NCBI RefSeq assembly: GCF_023078275.1
Contig: NC_062975.1
Location: 22,102,641-22,166,640 of the forward strand
Direction: 5' to 3'
Origin: Leguminivora glycinivorella
Lineage: Eukaryota; Arthropoda; Insecta; Lepidoptera; Tortricidae
DNA: 64,000 bases
In this document: positions 35,127-46,783 of the stretch, in pieces
Layout of the letters: every line of letters begins with the position of its first letter
How positions within the stretch are numbered: position 1 is the first letter of the stretch
Program-made: the position numbers and the translations under genes
The notes under the pieces: model-generated
The model's database searches: none
Seen by the model: the letters and a program-made list of their open reading frames with translations, nothing else
Told to the model about the DNA's origin: nothing

Positions 35127-37846
35127 CAGATAGCAACATTGCATTTATCTACTAAAAAGTCTACAAAAGTGCAAAATCATTTCATACAAATTTTAATTTC
35201 ATGTAGAATTGGTAGAAGCTGGCTGGTAGAATTTAAATTCTACCATTTTCCTATAAATATTGATTTTGAATCATAAATATTGAATAAATTGATGGATTTG
35301 ATTGAAGACATTGAAGTTGATGTTTTACCAGTTTTACAGTTAGTATATTGTTCGTGTTGGTGTTGTGAAAAATGTTGTGTTTCACTCGGTGGCAAGTAAA
35401 TAACTATTTTTTTTTAATATACATATACTTGAGTATTTCATCGTTTGTGCGATGTATAGTAAACAACTAGGTAAAGTACGATTGAGTTTATTCCATTGCA
35501 CGAGTCTACTCTCCAGTTCATTTGTGACTGGTTTGCCCTAAACTTCTAACGTGGATCACCAAAACGCGACGTTCATGTATCAGATAAAATGAACGGCGCC
35601 ATGCGATAAACAAAACGTCTTGTTTATTTACTAATTGTGGGAAAACGAAACTGTCTTCTTAATTAGAAAGCTGCCTGTGATTGGATTAAGCTTTACACAT
35701 CTTGACATTTAAAAGAGGAAATTACTTTTAGACATAGTGCTTGTTTACTAAAGTGTAAATATACTCTAAAATACATTAAAATATGCGTGTAAAAGAGGTG
35801 GCATGAGATTTTAAACAAAAAATCTCTGCTTCGGCAGAGTATTTTTTCGCACGTCAACATAAGTAGATAGACACTAGACAGTAAATAGTGTATTTTTTAA
35901 AGTTATACTAGTTCAAACGATTTAATTTTAAACGCAAATATTTACACGAATTTAAAGTTTACAGCGAGTACAGCGACCAACTAGTCGCTGGACACGTTTG
36001 GTGGGTCCAAGATGCAAGCTAAAATTTCGTTTTTTGCTCGTGTTACAGAACAAGCCGGTAAGGTCTAATATAAACGGTATAAACATAAACATACATTCAA
36101 TATTGTTGTATATGTCCGGTTCTTTAAATAAATATTTTACGGATTTTCGGAGTCCACAAAATAACGGATTCGAAATGTACAAACGTTTGATAAGCAAACT
36201 GCATCCGTATAAACAGCGAGGTGACGCTATCGGTATCAGAGACGCTTGCCAAATCCAACGCATTGCAGCAGTCTGCATTTCTGCGGTTATCTTTTGTGCA
36301 GACACCGAAATATACGTCATTCGCTAAAGTTATGAAGTGGTTCATATATACATGCCATAAAAACTTCAAGCAAGTAGCGCGTAGTTAATTTTTATATTTT
36401 GTATCTGTACGTAGCACGGACAAATGTTCTTTTCTGTAAGTACAAGAGTTTCTATTTAATTATTTGTCAACTGCAATGATTCTATGGTTTTTCACTTGTC
36501 ATAGTAACCCACGGTGACTTTTCTTAATCTATTTTAATCAAAATGTACTTTGTCGTATGATTAAAATAGATTTTCGTCGGCTCGGCTTTTTGCATTTCTA
36601 GCTGCATACTTCTTCTTCTTACATGTGAGCATACTTTCTTGGTAAAAAGTATCCTTTCACTATGCGAATTAATTCAATTACTATAGAATACATCGCGCAA
36701 TTCAATTCACAGACGCGTGCTCTGTTCGTGCTGTCAAGCCATTATAGGTTAGATTTGTCAAATCCCCACATAGTTTATACGAGGGGTCGTTCTCCTAGTC
36801 GTCGATACTAAAAACCCTAACAATGCACTTTCCCGCTACACTTTCGCCCGTAATTAGCGATGGAACAATAGCCGGCAAGAACATCTCGACGTGTGCCTTT
36901 AATTGCCGATCGGATCGTACACACTTTCTATGCGGTGTTTGCCAGTAGCCAGATTGGAGTAAACTCAGATTCTCGTTTTTCACTAGTTTTAGTTCTCGGT
37001 TGTTAGTCAATTACTAGTTCGCCACGTTTGCATGAGTTGTGACTTTAAGCACAGTATAATAAAGAGTACTATCGTACAGTATTGCCACTCCCGTTCCTCG
37101 CTGAAAGTGCCGCCCACTCCCTCTCGGTTACCTCACAGTTACCGCCTGTCAAAAATGCGAACAATCAACCTGTCATATTTCACTCATACTAGCATAGTAC
37201 GCATTCACTTACATGAGCTTAGACTGTGTGCTAGGAACGCGCCCCTTTTCATATATTTCATCGCCAGTGTCCAAGGTGTGCTTGAAGTGTAATGAATGTC
37301 CTTAAAATGATAAATTGAAATATGCAAATGATATATTGTAGGTAGGTCAGTTTTAGATGCAAGAGTCCTAGAAATGAGTTCTATATTTTCGGCTCTCTGC
37401 ATACACGCCAGTTGTAATGTTTGTAATTGTATGTCATATGCCACCTCAATCGTGTTGTATATTGTACGTTTGTCAGAAATAAATTAGACCCATGACAAAA
37501 CTATCACATTTTAGATAAGCTTGATCTCAATAATGTCAACATTTCGTACAAAGTTTAATTAAACTTGAGCGCTCCGTAAACCTAAATTGGGACTGTCTCG
37601 TATCCATAAACAAGGCAACCCAATTAAGATTCTTAACCTTATTAGGTAATTATCCAATCTGTTTTGTTTAACATCCGTGGCAGAGACAGGGATATATTAT
37701 GGTGCTCCCACACTGGGTTGTTATATAACATTTATAACAGCCGGTTTCGGCGCACCATTACAAACTTTACGAAATTCAATAATGCGAAGTTATGGTGAAT
37801 ATAGAGAAGATACTTTTAGAATTGTAGGCTTCCTGATGCTGTCTTT
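35127..37846. other. Non-coding stretch with minor inverted repeats
   Basis: Open frames at 35952-36369 overlap on both strands and have no recognisable family. A 15-bp inverted repeat (aatctattttaatca, 36526-36540 with 36558-36572) and a small ctctgcttcggcagag hairpin at about 35823 are present. Nothing else recognised. Confidence 0.45.
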
Positions 37847-38110
37847 AAGCCTCCGCCACACATAAAGCGTTTTGATAGAGTAGCGTTAGCGGAGCGCAAT
37901 TATAGCGGTGCGCCGGCGGAACGCCAGCGTTCCACTCGCAATCCGCGCGCATTCCGCTCGCAATCCGCGCTCGTTAATTCCCGCCGGCGTCCGCTGGGCG
38001 CAACGCCAGCGACGCCAGCGTTCGTCCGGCGCACCGCTATCGTTGCGCTCCGCTAACGTTCCGCTAGCGCTCCGCCTACGCTATCAAAACGCGCATGTGT
38101 GGCCGAGCTT
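37847..38110. mobile_element. CpG-rich palindromic element, copy 1 (264 bp)
   Basis: Termini: aagcctccgccacacataaa on the left; the inverse of the right end is aagctcggccacacatgcgc. Next inward both read gcgttttgatag. The whole interior folds back: gcggagcgcaattatagcgg and gtgcgccgg are mirrored by ccggcgcaccgctatcgttg and cgctccgctaacg. The GC content is far above its surroundings. An open frame through it (37908-38114) is accidental. The second copy is at 58082-58306. Superfamily unknown. Confidence 0.85.
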
Positions 38111-39002
38111 TTGATCATATCGCAATATATGTTATACAAAAAGTCACGCTACTATTCCCATATTATATGGACATTTTAGGAAATAAAAACTACAGTCAGA
38201 TATAAAGAACATTCAATATTTTTTATAAAAAAATATTTCCAATACAATGAAAACAAGTCTTATCGCCGACGCTTCGTTCCAACCCGACGATTCGCACTTG
38301 ACCCCATAACCTTACAATTTGTTACCTAATTAGAGTTGTTTGTTTATCGATAATTACTTTGAGTTTATTCATCTTAATTAACGCTTATTTACACTTAATG
38401 AAAATAATGAAAACTTAAACAAAGTTTTAAAAACAAACTTTGACAAAGTTGGATCTAAAAAACAATGGAAAGTTAACATTGCTTAAATGTATGTATGTAT
38501 GTAAACGCTTTATTGTACATAAGACAAGTTAGGACATAATACAGTATAGTTATGGTGTACAAAGGCGAACTTATCCCCATGAGGGAAATAAATAAATATT
38601 CCAAAATTTGAATTCGATCTAATCTAAATTTTTGCCTCAGGTCCATATTGCTCCTGTGATTTACGCGGGCACTATTATTATTATTACACACTAAACATAA
38701 ACACTAACCATACTAATATTAACAATTCTATTTCTGCGCTGCTCAGGCATTGCGATTGAATGGACCGAGTTCCTTCGCTCAAAAATGCCCAGGGTAATAC
38801 AAAAACGCAGATTAGTCAGTTCAGTTAATAAAAATGTTTGAAACGGGAAGTAGATAGGTAATTTGCGTACCAATGAATTATCAGCAGACTTAGATAGAAA
38901 AGTCCGATATTTTTTTATCAAAACGGATAATATCATTATTTAAATTAGTTCAGCTTATTGTAATTTGTAGCACATATTTAGATTCACTGTAAACTTTTTT
39001 TT
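38111..39002. other. Non-coding stretch, nothing recognised
   Basis: AT-rich, with an ATGT microsatellite at 38488-38502. No exon or element delimited. Confidence 0.45.
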
Positions 39003-39061
39003 TTTTTTTCCTAGCCTGCGTTAGTGTCCCACTGCTGGGCAAAGGCCTCCCCTCTCTTCCT
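39003..39061. repeat. Retroelement fragment with T-run
   Basis: A run of T is followed by cctagcctgcgttagtgtcc, cactgctgggcaaaggcctc. This is a very common moth and butterfly repeat tail read with its poly-T first, i.e. a minus-strand 3' end. It is related to the segment at 1860-1890. Confidence 0.55.
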
Positions 39062-39107
39062 GTAAACTACTGTAGGTAAAATAAGTTAGGTTAGGTATTT
39101 ATATTAT

Positions 39108-39263
39108 AACTTCGCTCGCGTTAGAAAGAGACAAAAGCAGCCTATATCCCTTCAACTATCTCCACTTAAAAAATCACGTCAATTCGTCGCTCCGTTTTGC
39201 CGTGAAAGACGGACAAACAAACAGACACACACACTTTCCCATTTATAATATTATTATGGATTA
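39108..39263. repeat. Dispersed repeat, copy A
   Basis: From cttcgctcgcgttagaaaga through ccacttaaaaaatcacgtca, attcgtcgctccgttttgcc and gtgaaagacggacaaacaaa to the tail ccatttataatattattatg. An inverted second copy is at 55330-55484, which keeps the element's other end (aaaagctag). Confidence 0.75.
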
Positions 39264-39699
39264 TGGATAGCAAAATAAGTGACGTTCTCAAGCAAAAGTT
39301 ATTGCCGCTTACCTTAAGGTTGATATTTGCTCTTACCTATATGACGAATAACGTGTTAGAACTTCCTTATGTTTAAGCAACAATGTGGTACCTTTTATTG
39401 AGAACTTCACAATATCAAGGTAGAAATATCAAATTGAACTGCGGTTCAAGTATTCCTTTGAAAATTGAAGGGTTACATTTTACTTGCGGCTTGCGGTTTC
39501 GATATAAACATGATAAAATCCTATCCATTTACCGATAATCTCATCTTATTTGTATTGCAGAATGATGTAAAGTATTGAATAACTTTATTGTGTTGCGTAA
39601 CGAAATGTTTACAGAGAATGCGGTATGTTCTGTTTGTAACGTTGCTGGTTGGATTTAAATTACCTTTGGCCTGTAAATTGCGTAAGTGTTAAGACTCCT
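39264..39699. other. Non-coding stretch, nothing recognised
   Basis: AT-rich spacer between repeats; no coding or RNA signal seen. Confidence 0.45.
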
Positions 39700-39875
39700 T
39701 AAGTCTTGGTGTTTAAATCGCACTGCCAAGGAGTGAAATTCCTTGCCGGCGGCTATATCTCCGAGCTCATATAACCCGGCAACCTTCAAATCAAGAGTGA
39801 ACAGGCATCTTCTGGGCGAGCTCACTCCATCGTAGGCCACGTCTTTGCTTTTGGCTAGTCTGTGGCCAAGAGTAA
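39700..39875 (-). repeat. Dispersed repeat 'LKVAGLYELG', copy 1
   Basis: On the minus strand this reads tggccacagactagccaaaa, then gatgcctgttcactcttgat, gggttatatgagctcggaga and tatagccgccggcaaggaat. The translated frame contains R-R-C-L-F-T-L-D-L-K-V-A-G-L-Y-E-L-G. The same peptide recurs in the copy at 42733-42883. The conserved frame suggests a fragment of a retrotransposon coding region or a common repeat; I cannot name the element. Confidence 0.6.
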
Positions 39876-40483
39876 GCCCATTTATAATAATAAAAAAAAT
39901 AACTTGAAAACAGGACAGTGCGAAATTTGCGAAGCTTGAATACCGACGTCGTTTTAAAATTTACAGCATCTACATAACGGAGTGGGAACGGATGGGCCAA
40001 AGTCTGCATGACATCACAGTGATATTCTTCTGAATCTGAGTGGTTCCTCCAAGATGGTCGACAGAAGTTTGGGGAAAGATCAGATGGCTAAAAACAAAAG
40101 GCTATCAAATAAGTAACGCCTATAATATAAGGATTGTTTTTGGCATAGGATTATAAGTTTAAAAAAACCTAACCTTATATAAGTACCTATATCCTTTCCT
40201 TTACATTATTTAGTGCAGAATTATATTGCTTTGTTTCATGTTCATGTAAGATAACCTCTCATTCAATACCTATAAGAAAGTAATGCTTATAACAGTTATA
40301 ACAAATTGAAAACTGCTTACTGTAGAAACTTTCTTCCACATTTCACGGCGTCAAGTAGTGTAGCACTTACTAAAACTTATTAGAGAGAGTACTCCGTTAT
40401 GAAGCGTGGAGCAAATTTAAAATGATGACATTTCGTTTACTTAGCAAGTTGTTAATGTGGCTTGAATATATTTCACACCTCCA
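39876..40483. other. Non-coding stretch, nothing recognised
   Basis: AT-rich spacer with no delimitable feature. Confidence 0.4.
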
Positions 40484-40569
40484 ACGCTTCTGGTGTTTCG
40501 GGTGCCCATGGGCGGCAGTGATCGCTTACCATCAGGCGACCTGTCTGCTCCTATCTCATAAAAAAAAAT
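40484..40569 (+). repeat. LINE or SINE 3' tail ending in A-run
   Basis: cgggtgcccatgggcggcag, tgatcgcttaccatcaggcg, acctgtctgctcctatctca, then taaaaaaaaataa. The words are recognised as a frequent 3' tail of retroelements in Lepidoptera. The A-run marks its 3' end on the plus strand. Confidence 0.6.
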
Positions 40570-41481
40570 AAGTCATTACGTTAAATGAGGATCTCCAAAA
40601 GAGTGTCGTGTGGGGCAAACTTTTTTCATTGAGGGCGAAAATTGGAAGGAAGGAATTGATTTAGAGGACGCATGCGATTTTAGTTTACTGTTGAGGTTAG
40701 ATTAATTTTCAAAAATGCATTTTCACTACCGTCTATGGGGCCTTATGCTGCCCATATGACACACTATTTTGAAGGACCGGCGAAGGGCCGGTTCCACGCC
40801 GGTTCAGATCCTTTCGCGGCTGTACTTTGCTCACTACTCTTCTAAAAGCATGATGGGGAAAAGGCACCACTTTTAGAGTGGTGCCAAACATATTCAGCCA
40901 GCAACATCAGGTTTCTTGATTCCTGGGAGTCCAATCCTACTATACAAGACAAGGATGAAAAATAAAAACTACGGTGTAACAAATAGGTATACAACGCTTC
41001 TTATAGAGATCCTCATCTACGCCTTTGTGTTTAGTACGTTGCTTCGACTAAACATAGTCCACTAATGAACATGACATTCACAAGCGTTGGGACTGCTGTC
41101 AACTAAAACATAATTAGAATTACGTGATCAGATTAGTTCAAAGGCAATAATTGTACTTTCCAGCTACCTAGCTTCCAAGAAAGTTACACCACACCAGCAA
41201 AATGGGATCAAAAACAGTTAATTTAGATGTCATCTCGCACAATGGCTCTGCAATTGGTAATTAATGGTTGATGATGGCCCATTGTGCGGCCCTCCCACGG
41301 GCCGCCGCGGATCTCACAAAGAAACTTTGAAAGTAAACTTAGTGATAAAAATATTAGAGACTGTACCATGAGTTTTTGTCGTCAAATTACATTACCAGAT
41401 AATGTGAACGTCATGAAAAATGACATTCATTCTATGAAGGAAGTGAAAAATCAGTTATTAGAACTAAAAAATCTTACATTT
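40570..41481. other. Non-coding stretch, nothing recognised
   Basis: Contains a small GC-rich patch (gaaggaccggcgaagggccg near 40775) and otherwise no delimitable feature. The open frame at 41284-41613 runs into the SINE and is not supported. Confidence 0.4.
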
Positions 41482-41790
41482 TTTGCGACGTTTTTGCTAA
41501 CGACCGGTCTGTCCCGGTACCGACTAGGCCAGACCGGTCATCTGTTACTCGATAAAATAAACGTCGCAAAGACTGCTTGCTCCGGCGATGGATCTGAGTT
41601 CAAATCCCGGTAAGGGCATTTATTTGATGATGAACACAAATATTTGTTCCTGAGTCAACACCCATGACTACCCTCTTCTATGTGTGTATATATGTATTTA
41701 TCTATAGATTTGGTTAGTGTCGGGCTGGGTTGATCTGTGTGAAGTGTCCCCAATATTTATACATTTTTAACGTATTCTAAAACGGCGCAA
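41482..41790 (+). mobile_element. tRNA-derived SINE with an inverted head
   Basis: The body, 41571-41790, has a B-box-like gagttcaaatcccggtaagg followed by gcatttatttgatgatgaac, acaaatatttgttcctgagt and a gtgtc-rich 3' part, a design I recognise from abundant lepidopteran SINEs. The expected A-box-side head (gaccggtctggcctagt) is present in reverse orientation at about 41523-41539, next to a forward half copy at 41502-41511, and the flanks tttgcgacgttt/aaacgtcgcaaa pair as well. The head has therefore been rearranged as a fold-back. No protein is coded. Confidence 0.65.
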
Positions 41791-42732
41791 ACACACTGTA
41801 GACGCTTGGTTGTGCTGCTATGGAAAGGTGCAGTATTAACAATGTCTGGACCGAATTGAAAAGGTGACTCTATCCTTTTTAGATGGTTGAAAGCACGTAC
41901 GTTCTCTATAATGAGGTTGTTTTGACGGTTCTACAAGTAGGAATAACTTGCGGACCGAGCGAATTTCAAAACGAACATAAAGGTGCGTGCAATATTTTCT
42001 GCCAGACTTATTAATCTTATTACTACCTCAACTCGCAGAAGTGCGTACTGTACACAAATAACGACGCTGACTTGAAGTGGGCAAAGGGAAACATATAACA
42101 TAAGGGAATCGCGTATATGAACATTTCATACGGGCGAAAAATATGATAACAAGATTCGAATTAAAAAAAAACTGACCGCTTTGAGCTTCATAGTAGATGC
42201 TTGGATGCCAAAACGTTCGGTTAGCGAAATCACGCAGAATTCAGGAGATCCTATTAGGTGAATAATTAGAATTTAGGGAGATACTGTTACACAAGCTAAT
42301 TATGAACATATTCACATATTATATCGCACTCAAAGTATAATTATAGCTCTATTTGATAAGCTATCATATAGGTACCTATATTTTAGAAATGTGGTCCTAA
42401 AGGTTTGACCGCGTGGCTTGCCGCATTCCATCAAACTAAAGTCCACAAACCTTGCTTGTAATCAGTAACAAGCAGCAATATCGTGCACTTGGACCGCTAC
42501 AAGTTGATTGAATTAAAGCACCAAAGGGCCCCTCGCTCGTTTGACAGGATCTATGTGCTGTGCACACATCAATTTAAGTAATTGAAGGCACCATTGACCG
42601 CTAAAGAGCCAGAGAAAAATATTTCGACTAAATTGGCGTAAGTAAACTTATATTGGACGTATCCTGATTTGAAAAGAGGGTAAGGAAAGGGGTCGTACCC
42701 TCGTCTCGACGAAATGAAACCATGATTTTTTG
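41791..42732. other. Non-coding stretch, nothing recognised
   Basis: AT-rich; no exon, element boundary or RNA recognised. Confidence 0.45.
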
Positions 42733-42883
42733 GTAATTCCTTGCCGGCGGCCATATTTCCGAGCTCATATAACCCGGCAACCTTTAAATCTAGGGTAAAC
42801 AGGCATCTTCTGAGCTCACTCACTCACACCATGGTAAGCCACATCTTTGCCTTTGGCTAGTCTGTGGCCAAGAGTACCCAACT
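42733..42883 (-). repeat. Dispersed repeat 'LKVAGLYELG', copy 2
   Basis: Same family and orientation as 39700-39875, with the minus-strand frame again reading R-R-C-L-F-T-L-D-L-K-V-A-G-L-Y-E-L-G-N. A few base differences separate the copies. A third trace, cacagactagccaaaggcaa at about 61331, is in the other orientation. Confidence 0.6.
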
Positions 42884-43012
42884 AACAAAAATTAGTCTTA
42901 TAAAGGCAATTATACTTGTAAGAATCATATTCAAAGCTTTAATAAGGGCAATAGCTCTTGTACACGTTTTGTGATCATCAGATATAAGGGAGTAAAACTC
43001 ATAACGGCGAAA

Positions 43013-43102
43013 CAGGGTGCTGTTTTAAAAGTTTATTGTGCTTTTCGTAGTGATTTATGTGTACATCATCATCAAGTCATCCATTTTGCAAGTTAGTAAA
43101 CG
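43013..43102 (+). other. Candidate 5' exon of a small spliced gene
   Basis: The segment ends at a consensus donor (agtaaacg followed by GTAAGTTAAC). It contains a short frame beginning ATGTGTACATCATCATC that would read 15 codons to the donor and, if joined to 44319, end after another 14-15 codons, so it would act as 5' UTR or a small upstream ORF. The left limit is arbitrary. Confidence 0.25.
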
Positions 43103-43482
43103 GTAAGTTAACTTTTACATATTACAATTATTTGCTTATTTATTATGAAAACTGTGTGGGAATCCAATTTCATGGTGAAATGTGATATAAAATGTGTTGT
43201 ATTATTAATGCGCCCTTGTATTTCAACGGTTTTGTACTAAAAATGCGGTTAATTAATTTTGACATGTCTTGAGCAAGGCTGTTATAAGAGTAAAAGCAGT
43301 AAGCACATCATTTACAAATACTCTATAAGAGTAAAAACTTTATAATAGCCACCGGTGTTACTTATGATTCGCCATTTTATATATCTTTAGGGTTCCTTCT
43401 CACAATTAGTGAAATCCCGAACCTTAACATCTAGTTAAATATTTGTAACGGATACCAGTTAAAAATTCATAACGTTATCGTT

Positions 43483-43979
43483 AGAGAGCAGATTTCAGGT
43501 AGCGATTTAAATATTAATATGAATATGACTCGCATACAATATTTATTATTTTTTCTACACACGAAAAAACGTATGGGAACATAAAAGTAAAACCCTTTTT
43601 GGATGCTTTTGTGAATATTGGGCAAAAATTATAATGATAATAAATAAAAATAAAAAAAGTATTTATTTATACTTATTTTAATATTTCTTCTGCGCATTGC
43701 ACAGTAAAAACTTCTATTACGGCTCAAAGAATATAAAAATGAAAATAATTCGCTTCTTATATATATTTAAATTAAAAATCCATTATTTAGAATAACATAC
43801 TTTTTTTTAAGTGTAGTTTGTTGAAAAAATAACATTAATTTAATCTAATTATTCAGTGAAGTTTGTGGTGTGCGATGTAGGTAATAATAATAGATTATAA
43901 ACCACATGACATGTATTTAAAAAATTGCACTAGTCATATCCATATTAATATTTAAATCGCTACCTGAAATCCGCTGTCT
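43483..43979. mobile_element. ~497-bp MITE with ~48-bp inverted ends
   Basis: Left arm 43483-43530 (agagagcagatttcaggtag, cgatttaaatattaatatga) pairs with 43930-43979; the inverse reads agacagcggatttcaggtag and so on, with about five mismatches. The AT-rich interior has no frame. It lies in what would be intron 1 of the candidate gene at 43.0-44.95 kb. Confidence 0.8.
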
Positions 43980-44318
43980 AGTTATCATGTACTTGGCGCA
44001 AACCTTTGAAATTGCATTTTTGTTCGAAAGACCGTTCTTTTTAAACCGGTATTTTGGGGAACGCTTTGATAAAGGTTTGGTTCGATTAACCGGCATAGAA
44101 CAAAATAAAACCGTGTAGTCCGCAGCATGTCAGGTAATACTGATATTTTCAATATTTCATTAGGAAGTTATACCTAGAATTTTCAATTTAAAACAAACTT
44201 GTGCTTCGGAATATTTAATCTTCTGGTGCCTTATTTTATTACTTCCTATTGATTTATTGTAAATGCTAAGTCAAATACTCTATTTGATATTTATTATTAT
44301 GGTTATTATTGTTACAGA

Positions 44319-44808
44319 ATCTGTGGATGAGATACATAGTCAGCCGTTTTTAGTGACGTGAAGATGACAACTCTTCTCCTCCTCTTAGTAAGTAAGTGCT
44401 ATTGAAAACCACAGACGATTTCAGTACCGCCATCACAATGGACTTTGTGTCGATAACTATAAACAGCCTAGCCTAAGACTTCAAATTAATTTTTTTTTTT
44501 ATTACAGATGAACTACAAAACGGCACATATTCTGATGGAGAAAATCAGTCACAATCATTACTTACACCCAAAAATAAGCCCGGAGTGGTGGATCAAAAAA
44601 CATGCAAAATGGAAGAGGACGCAGGAAATAGTTTAGGTTGTAAGAAAATCACACCAAGCAAAGATGGCGCTGATAATTCAAAACAAGAAAACGAAAATCA
44701 ATATATCTTTTGTGAATTTGATGAAGACCTCGATAAAAGAAACTACTTATTATTTTGGAAATTTACTGATAGGTTAATTACAATTTCTACCACCGTGTAG
44801 GCGCTCTG
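44319..44808 (+). CDS. Candidate small gene: two coding exons, ~106-codon frame
   Basis: Exon 44319-~44392 follows an acceptor (attattgttacag). ATG at 44364 begins MTTLLLLLV. Two overlapping donors occur (gtaagtaagtgc); using the second, the frame joins the next exon after acceptor ttttttttttattacag at about 44507. That exon reads NELQNGTYSDGENQSQSLLT and on through a Lys/Glu/Asp-rich middle to ...FWKFTDRLITISTTV and TAG at 44798-44800. Length is about 106 residues: a short hydrophobic N terminus, an acidic polar centre (about 70 residues), and a hydrophobic C terminus. An AATAAA at 44928-44933 with GT-rich sequence after it fits a 3' end near 44950. I do not recognise any family. The fit of frame, donor, acceptors and polyA signal is the sole support, and the first donor would give a much shorter product. 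Confidence 0.4.
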
Positions 44809-44927
44809 AAGAATATATTAATATTTTGAAGTATGTAGACTCATTGAAACAGCAACATCGTGAGCAATAGAATTGAAAATATTAATTTTATAAAGTTACT
44901 TGTATCGGTTTGGTTTCGTTGCACATA

Positions 44928-44933
44928 AATAAA
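44928..44933 (+). terminator. Polyadenylation signal AATAAA
   Basis: AATAAA about 128 nt after the stop of the candidate gene, followed within 25 nt by a gtgagtttgtctttatttgt GT/T-rich element, the usual arrangement at an insect mRNA 3' end. Confidence 0.4.
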
Positions 44934-44954
44934 TATCTTAAAAACAGTGAGTTT

Positions 44955-46783
44955 GTCTTTATTTGTCCTCAATTTTAATCTGTCTTAGTCCCAAAAGGAC
45001 TACATATAAAATCGGTTTCTTCTTAAAATAGCCGAACATTGTATTCACTTATTCAGATCGTCCAAAATTCACAATGATAATCCGCAATAAAATATTTTTT
45101 TTTTATTTCAGACCAAAGTCCATAAAGTAAGGAATACACTTTTGGAACTTATTCTAATAAAGTTAATCTTAAAAATTAATATTAGTAGGTACTGATGGAT
45201 AAAAAAACTGAGTGCCTTGGTAATAGTCTCTTATACGCTCAGTTATGTATAATTGGCCACCTCCGAGTGCATGCTAGTCTGGTATAACCGGTGGATACTC
45301 TATTTAATAATGTAAACATTGTAAAACATGGAAACAATGGACCAGTTACATTTGCCCTCCAGTCGAGATCTGCCCCGCGGCCCCGCTGTATATACCTTAA
45401 CATTTTTCACCGCAGAGCTACAGACACCTTAAATAAGAACAAAAAATATAATTATTAAGCTAAATCCAAACTCAATTCATCATTTAACGATATACCTGTA
45501 TTACTGTCACTGCTGCTTGCCTGCATATTCTTATAATTATTCCATAATGGCATCCTCTACGGAACCACTAATCGATAAGTTGGGATCAGATTGTTCACAT
45601 TCGCTGGATTTTCAAAATGACGAATCAAGTTTTATAAAAATTTTAATACGACACTTTCAAGAATAATGCCTTTATAATTATTGTATAAGAGAAAATGTAT
45701 TGCTTTAATTCTTTTAAACACTTTATAAAATGCTATAATTTGTTTGCTGGATAGACGTTTTATAATATGCTCCTATGAGGCATAAAGCATCATAGTTATC
45801 TTATGCATTACTTTTATAAGAATAATTGGCCATAATAAAAGCTTTTATAGTGCTTTGAATATTATACAGCGAAAAGGCATTTTAAATGGCTTCTATAAGA
45901 ATGTAAGCCCATAATAAAAAAAATAATCAACAGGTTGTGCCAAACTGCCCGAATCGAAAGATAAAACCGACGTAACTCTTTCACATTGTAATAGCTGCGT
46001 AAATAGTAAAGTTACGCACTACCTGAATACAAATCTAATGAAGATAAGAAATCATCTACATACATAAACGATTGCCGTAATAGTTTCCGTGTTTCACCGC
46101 AATGGGGAAAATGGTACCTACTCTATGAATGGCATGTGAAAAACAACATACTTTCACCTGAATCGAGATTTCCATCCATTGCTTTCCAATAAGTCGTGGC
46201 GCTATTCTTCTACCTGTGGAGGTACTTGTAGGATTACGGTACAGATAATTTGTTAGACGTGCGAGAAAATAGCCAAGAACATTCCGATCTCATGAAACTA
46301 AACGTGTATTTACATTACTTCTCTTAACTCGGTTGTTTCAATATTATGAGAATGTTTCCAATAAATCTAATTGAAAAGCTACTTTAAACGGTTTAATGTA
46401 GTCTAGAGAAAATTATTATACAGATATGGTTTTGTTATATAAACTAACGTCTAACAATGCATTTAGGAACCTCAATCACCACTGGTCAATGTTTAGGTTT
46501 CCACTCAGGGTGAATAACCTTAAGAACCGATTACTTGTGGCTTCAGAAGGCCAATCAATGATGTATGTACATTTAAAGATATTACCTACACTTTATAATA
46601 TTTTTTTCGAGTAGTTAAATTACTGCTTCGTTTGATGTAATACCGCGGAGTGGAATACAGTACGATTTTCCTTAAAAATAAAATACACTTCCTTACAAGG
46701 GTAACCAAGTGTTTTCATATTTTTTTCAATGTTTTTAGGCTTTCCGAATTATGTCGTAGTTGACGTTGACCATTAAAAATCGT
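44955..46783. other. Non-coding stretch with TTTATA-rich patch
   Basis: Between about 45640 and 45920 the words ttttata, ttataa and aatgctataat recur many times in both orientations. Elsewhere nothing is recognised. A short GC-rich word (cgagatctgccccgcggccc) is at about 45364. Confidence 0.4.

Noticed and set aside
35952..36369. Overlapping 122- and 109-codon frames as a gene
   Set aside because: Frames exist on both strands with no domain, signal or splice support to choose between them.
37908..38114. Arg-rich open frame of 68 codons
   Set aside because: It lies wholly inside a CpG-rich palindromic element; the other copy does not conserve the frame.
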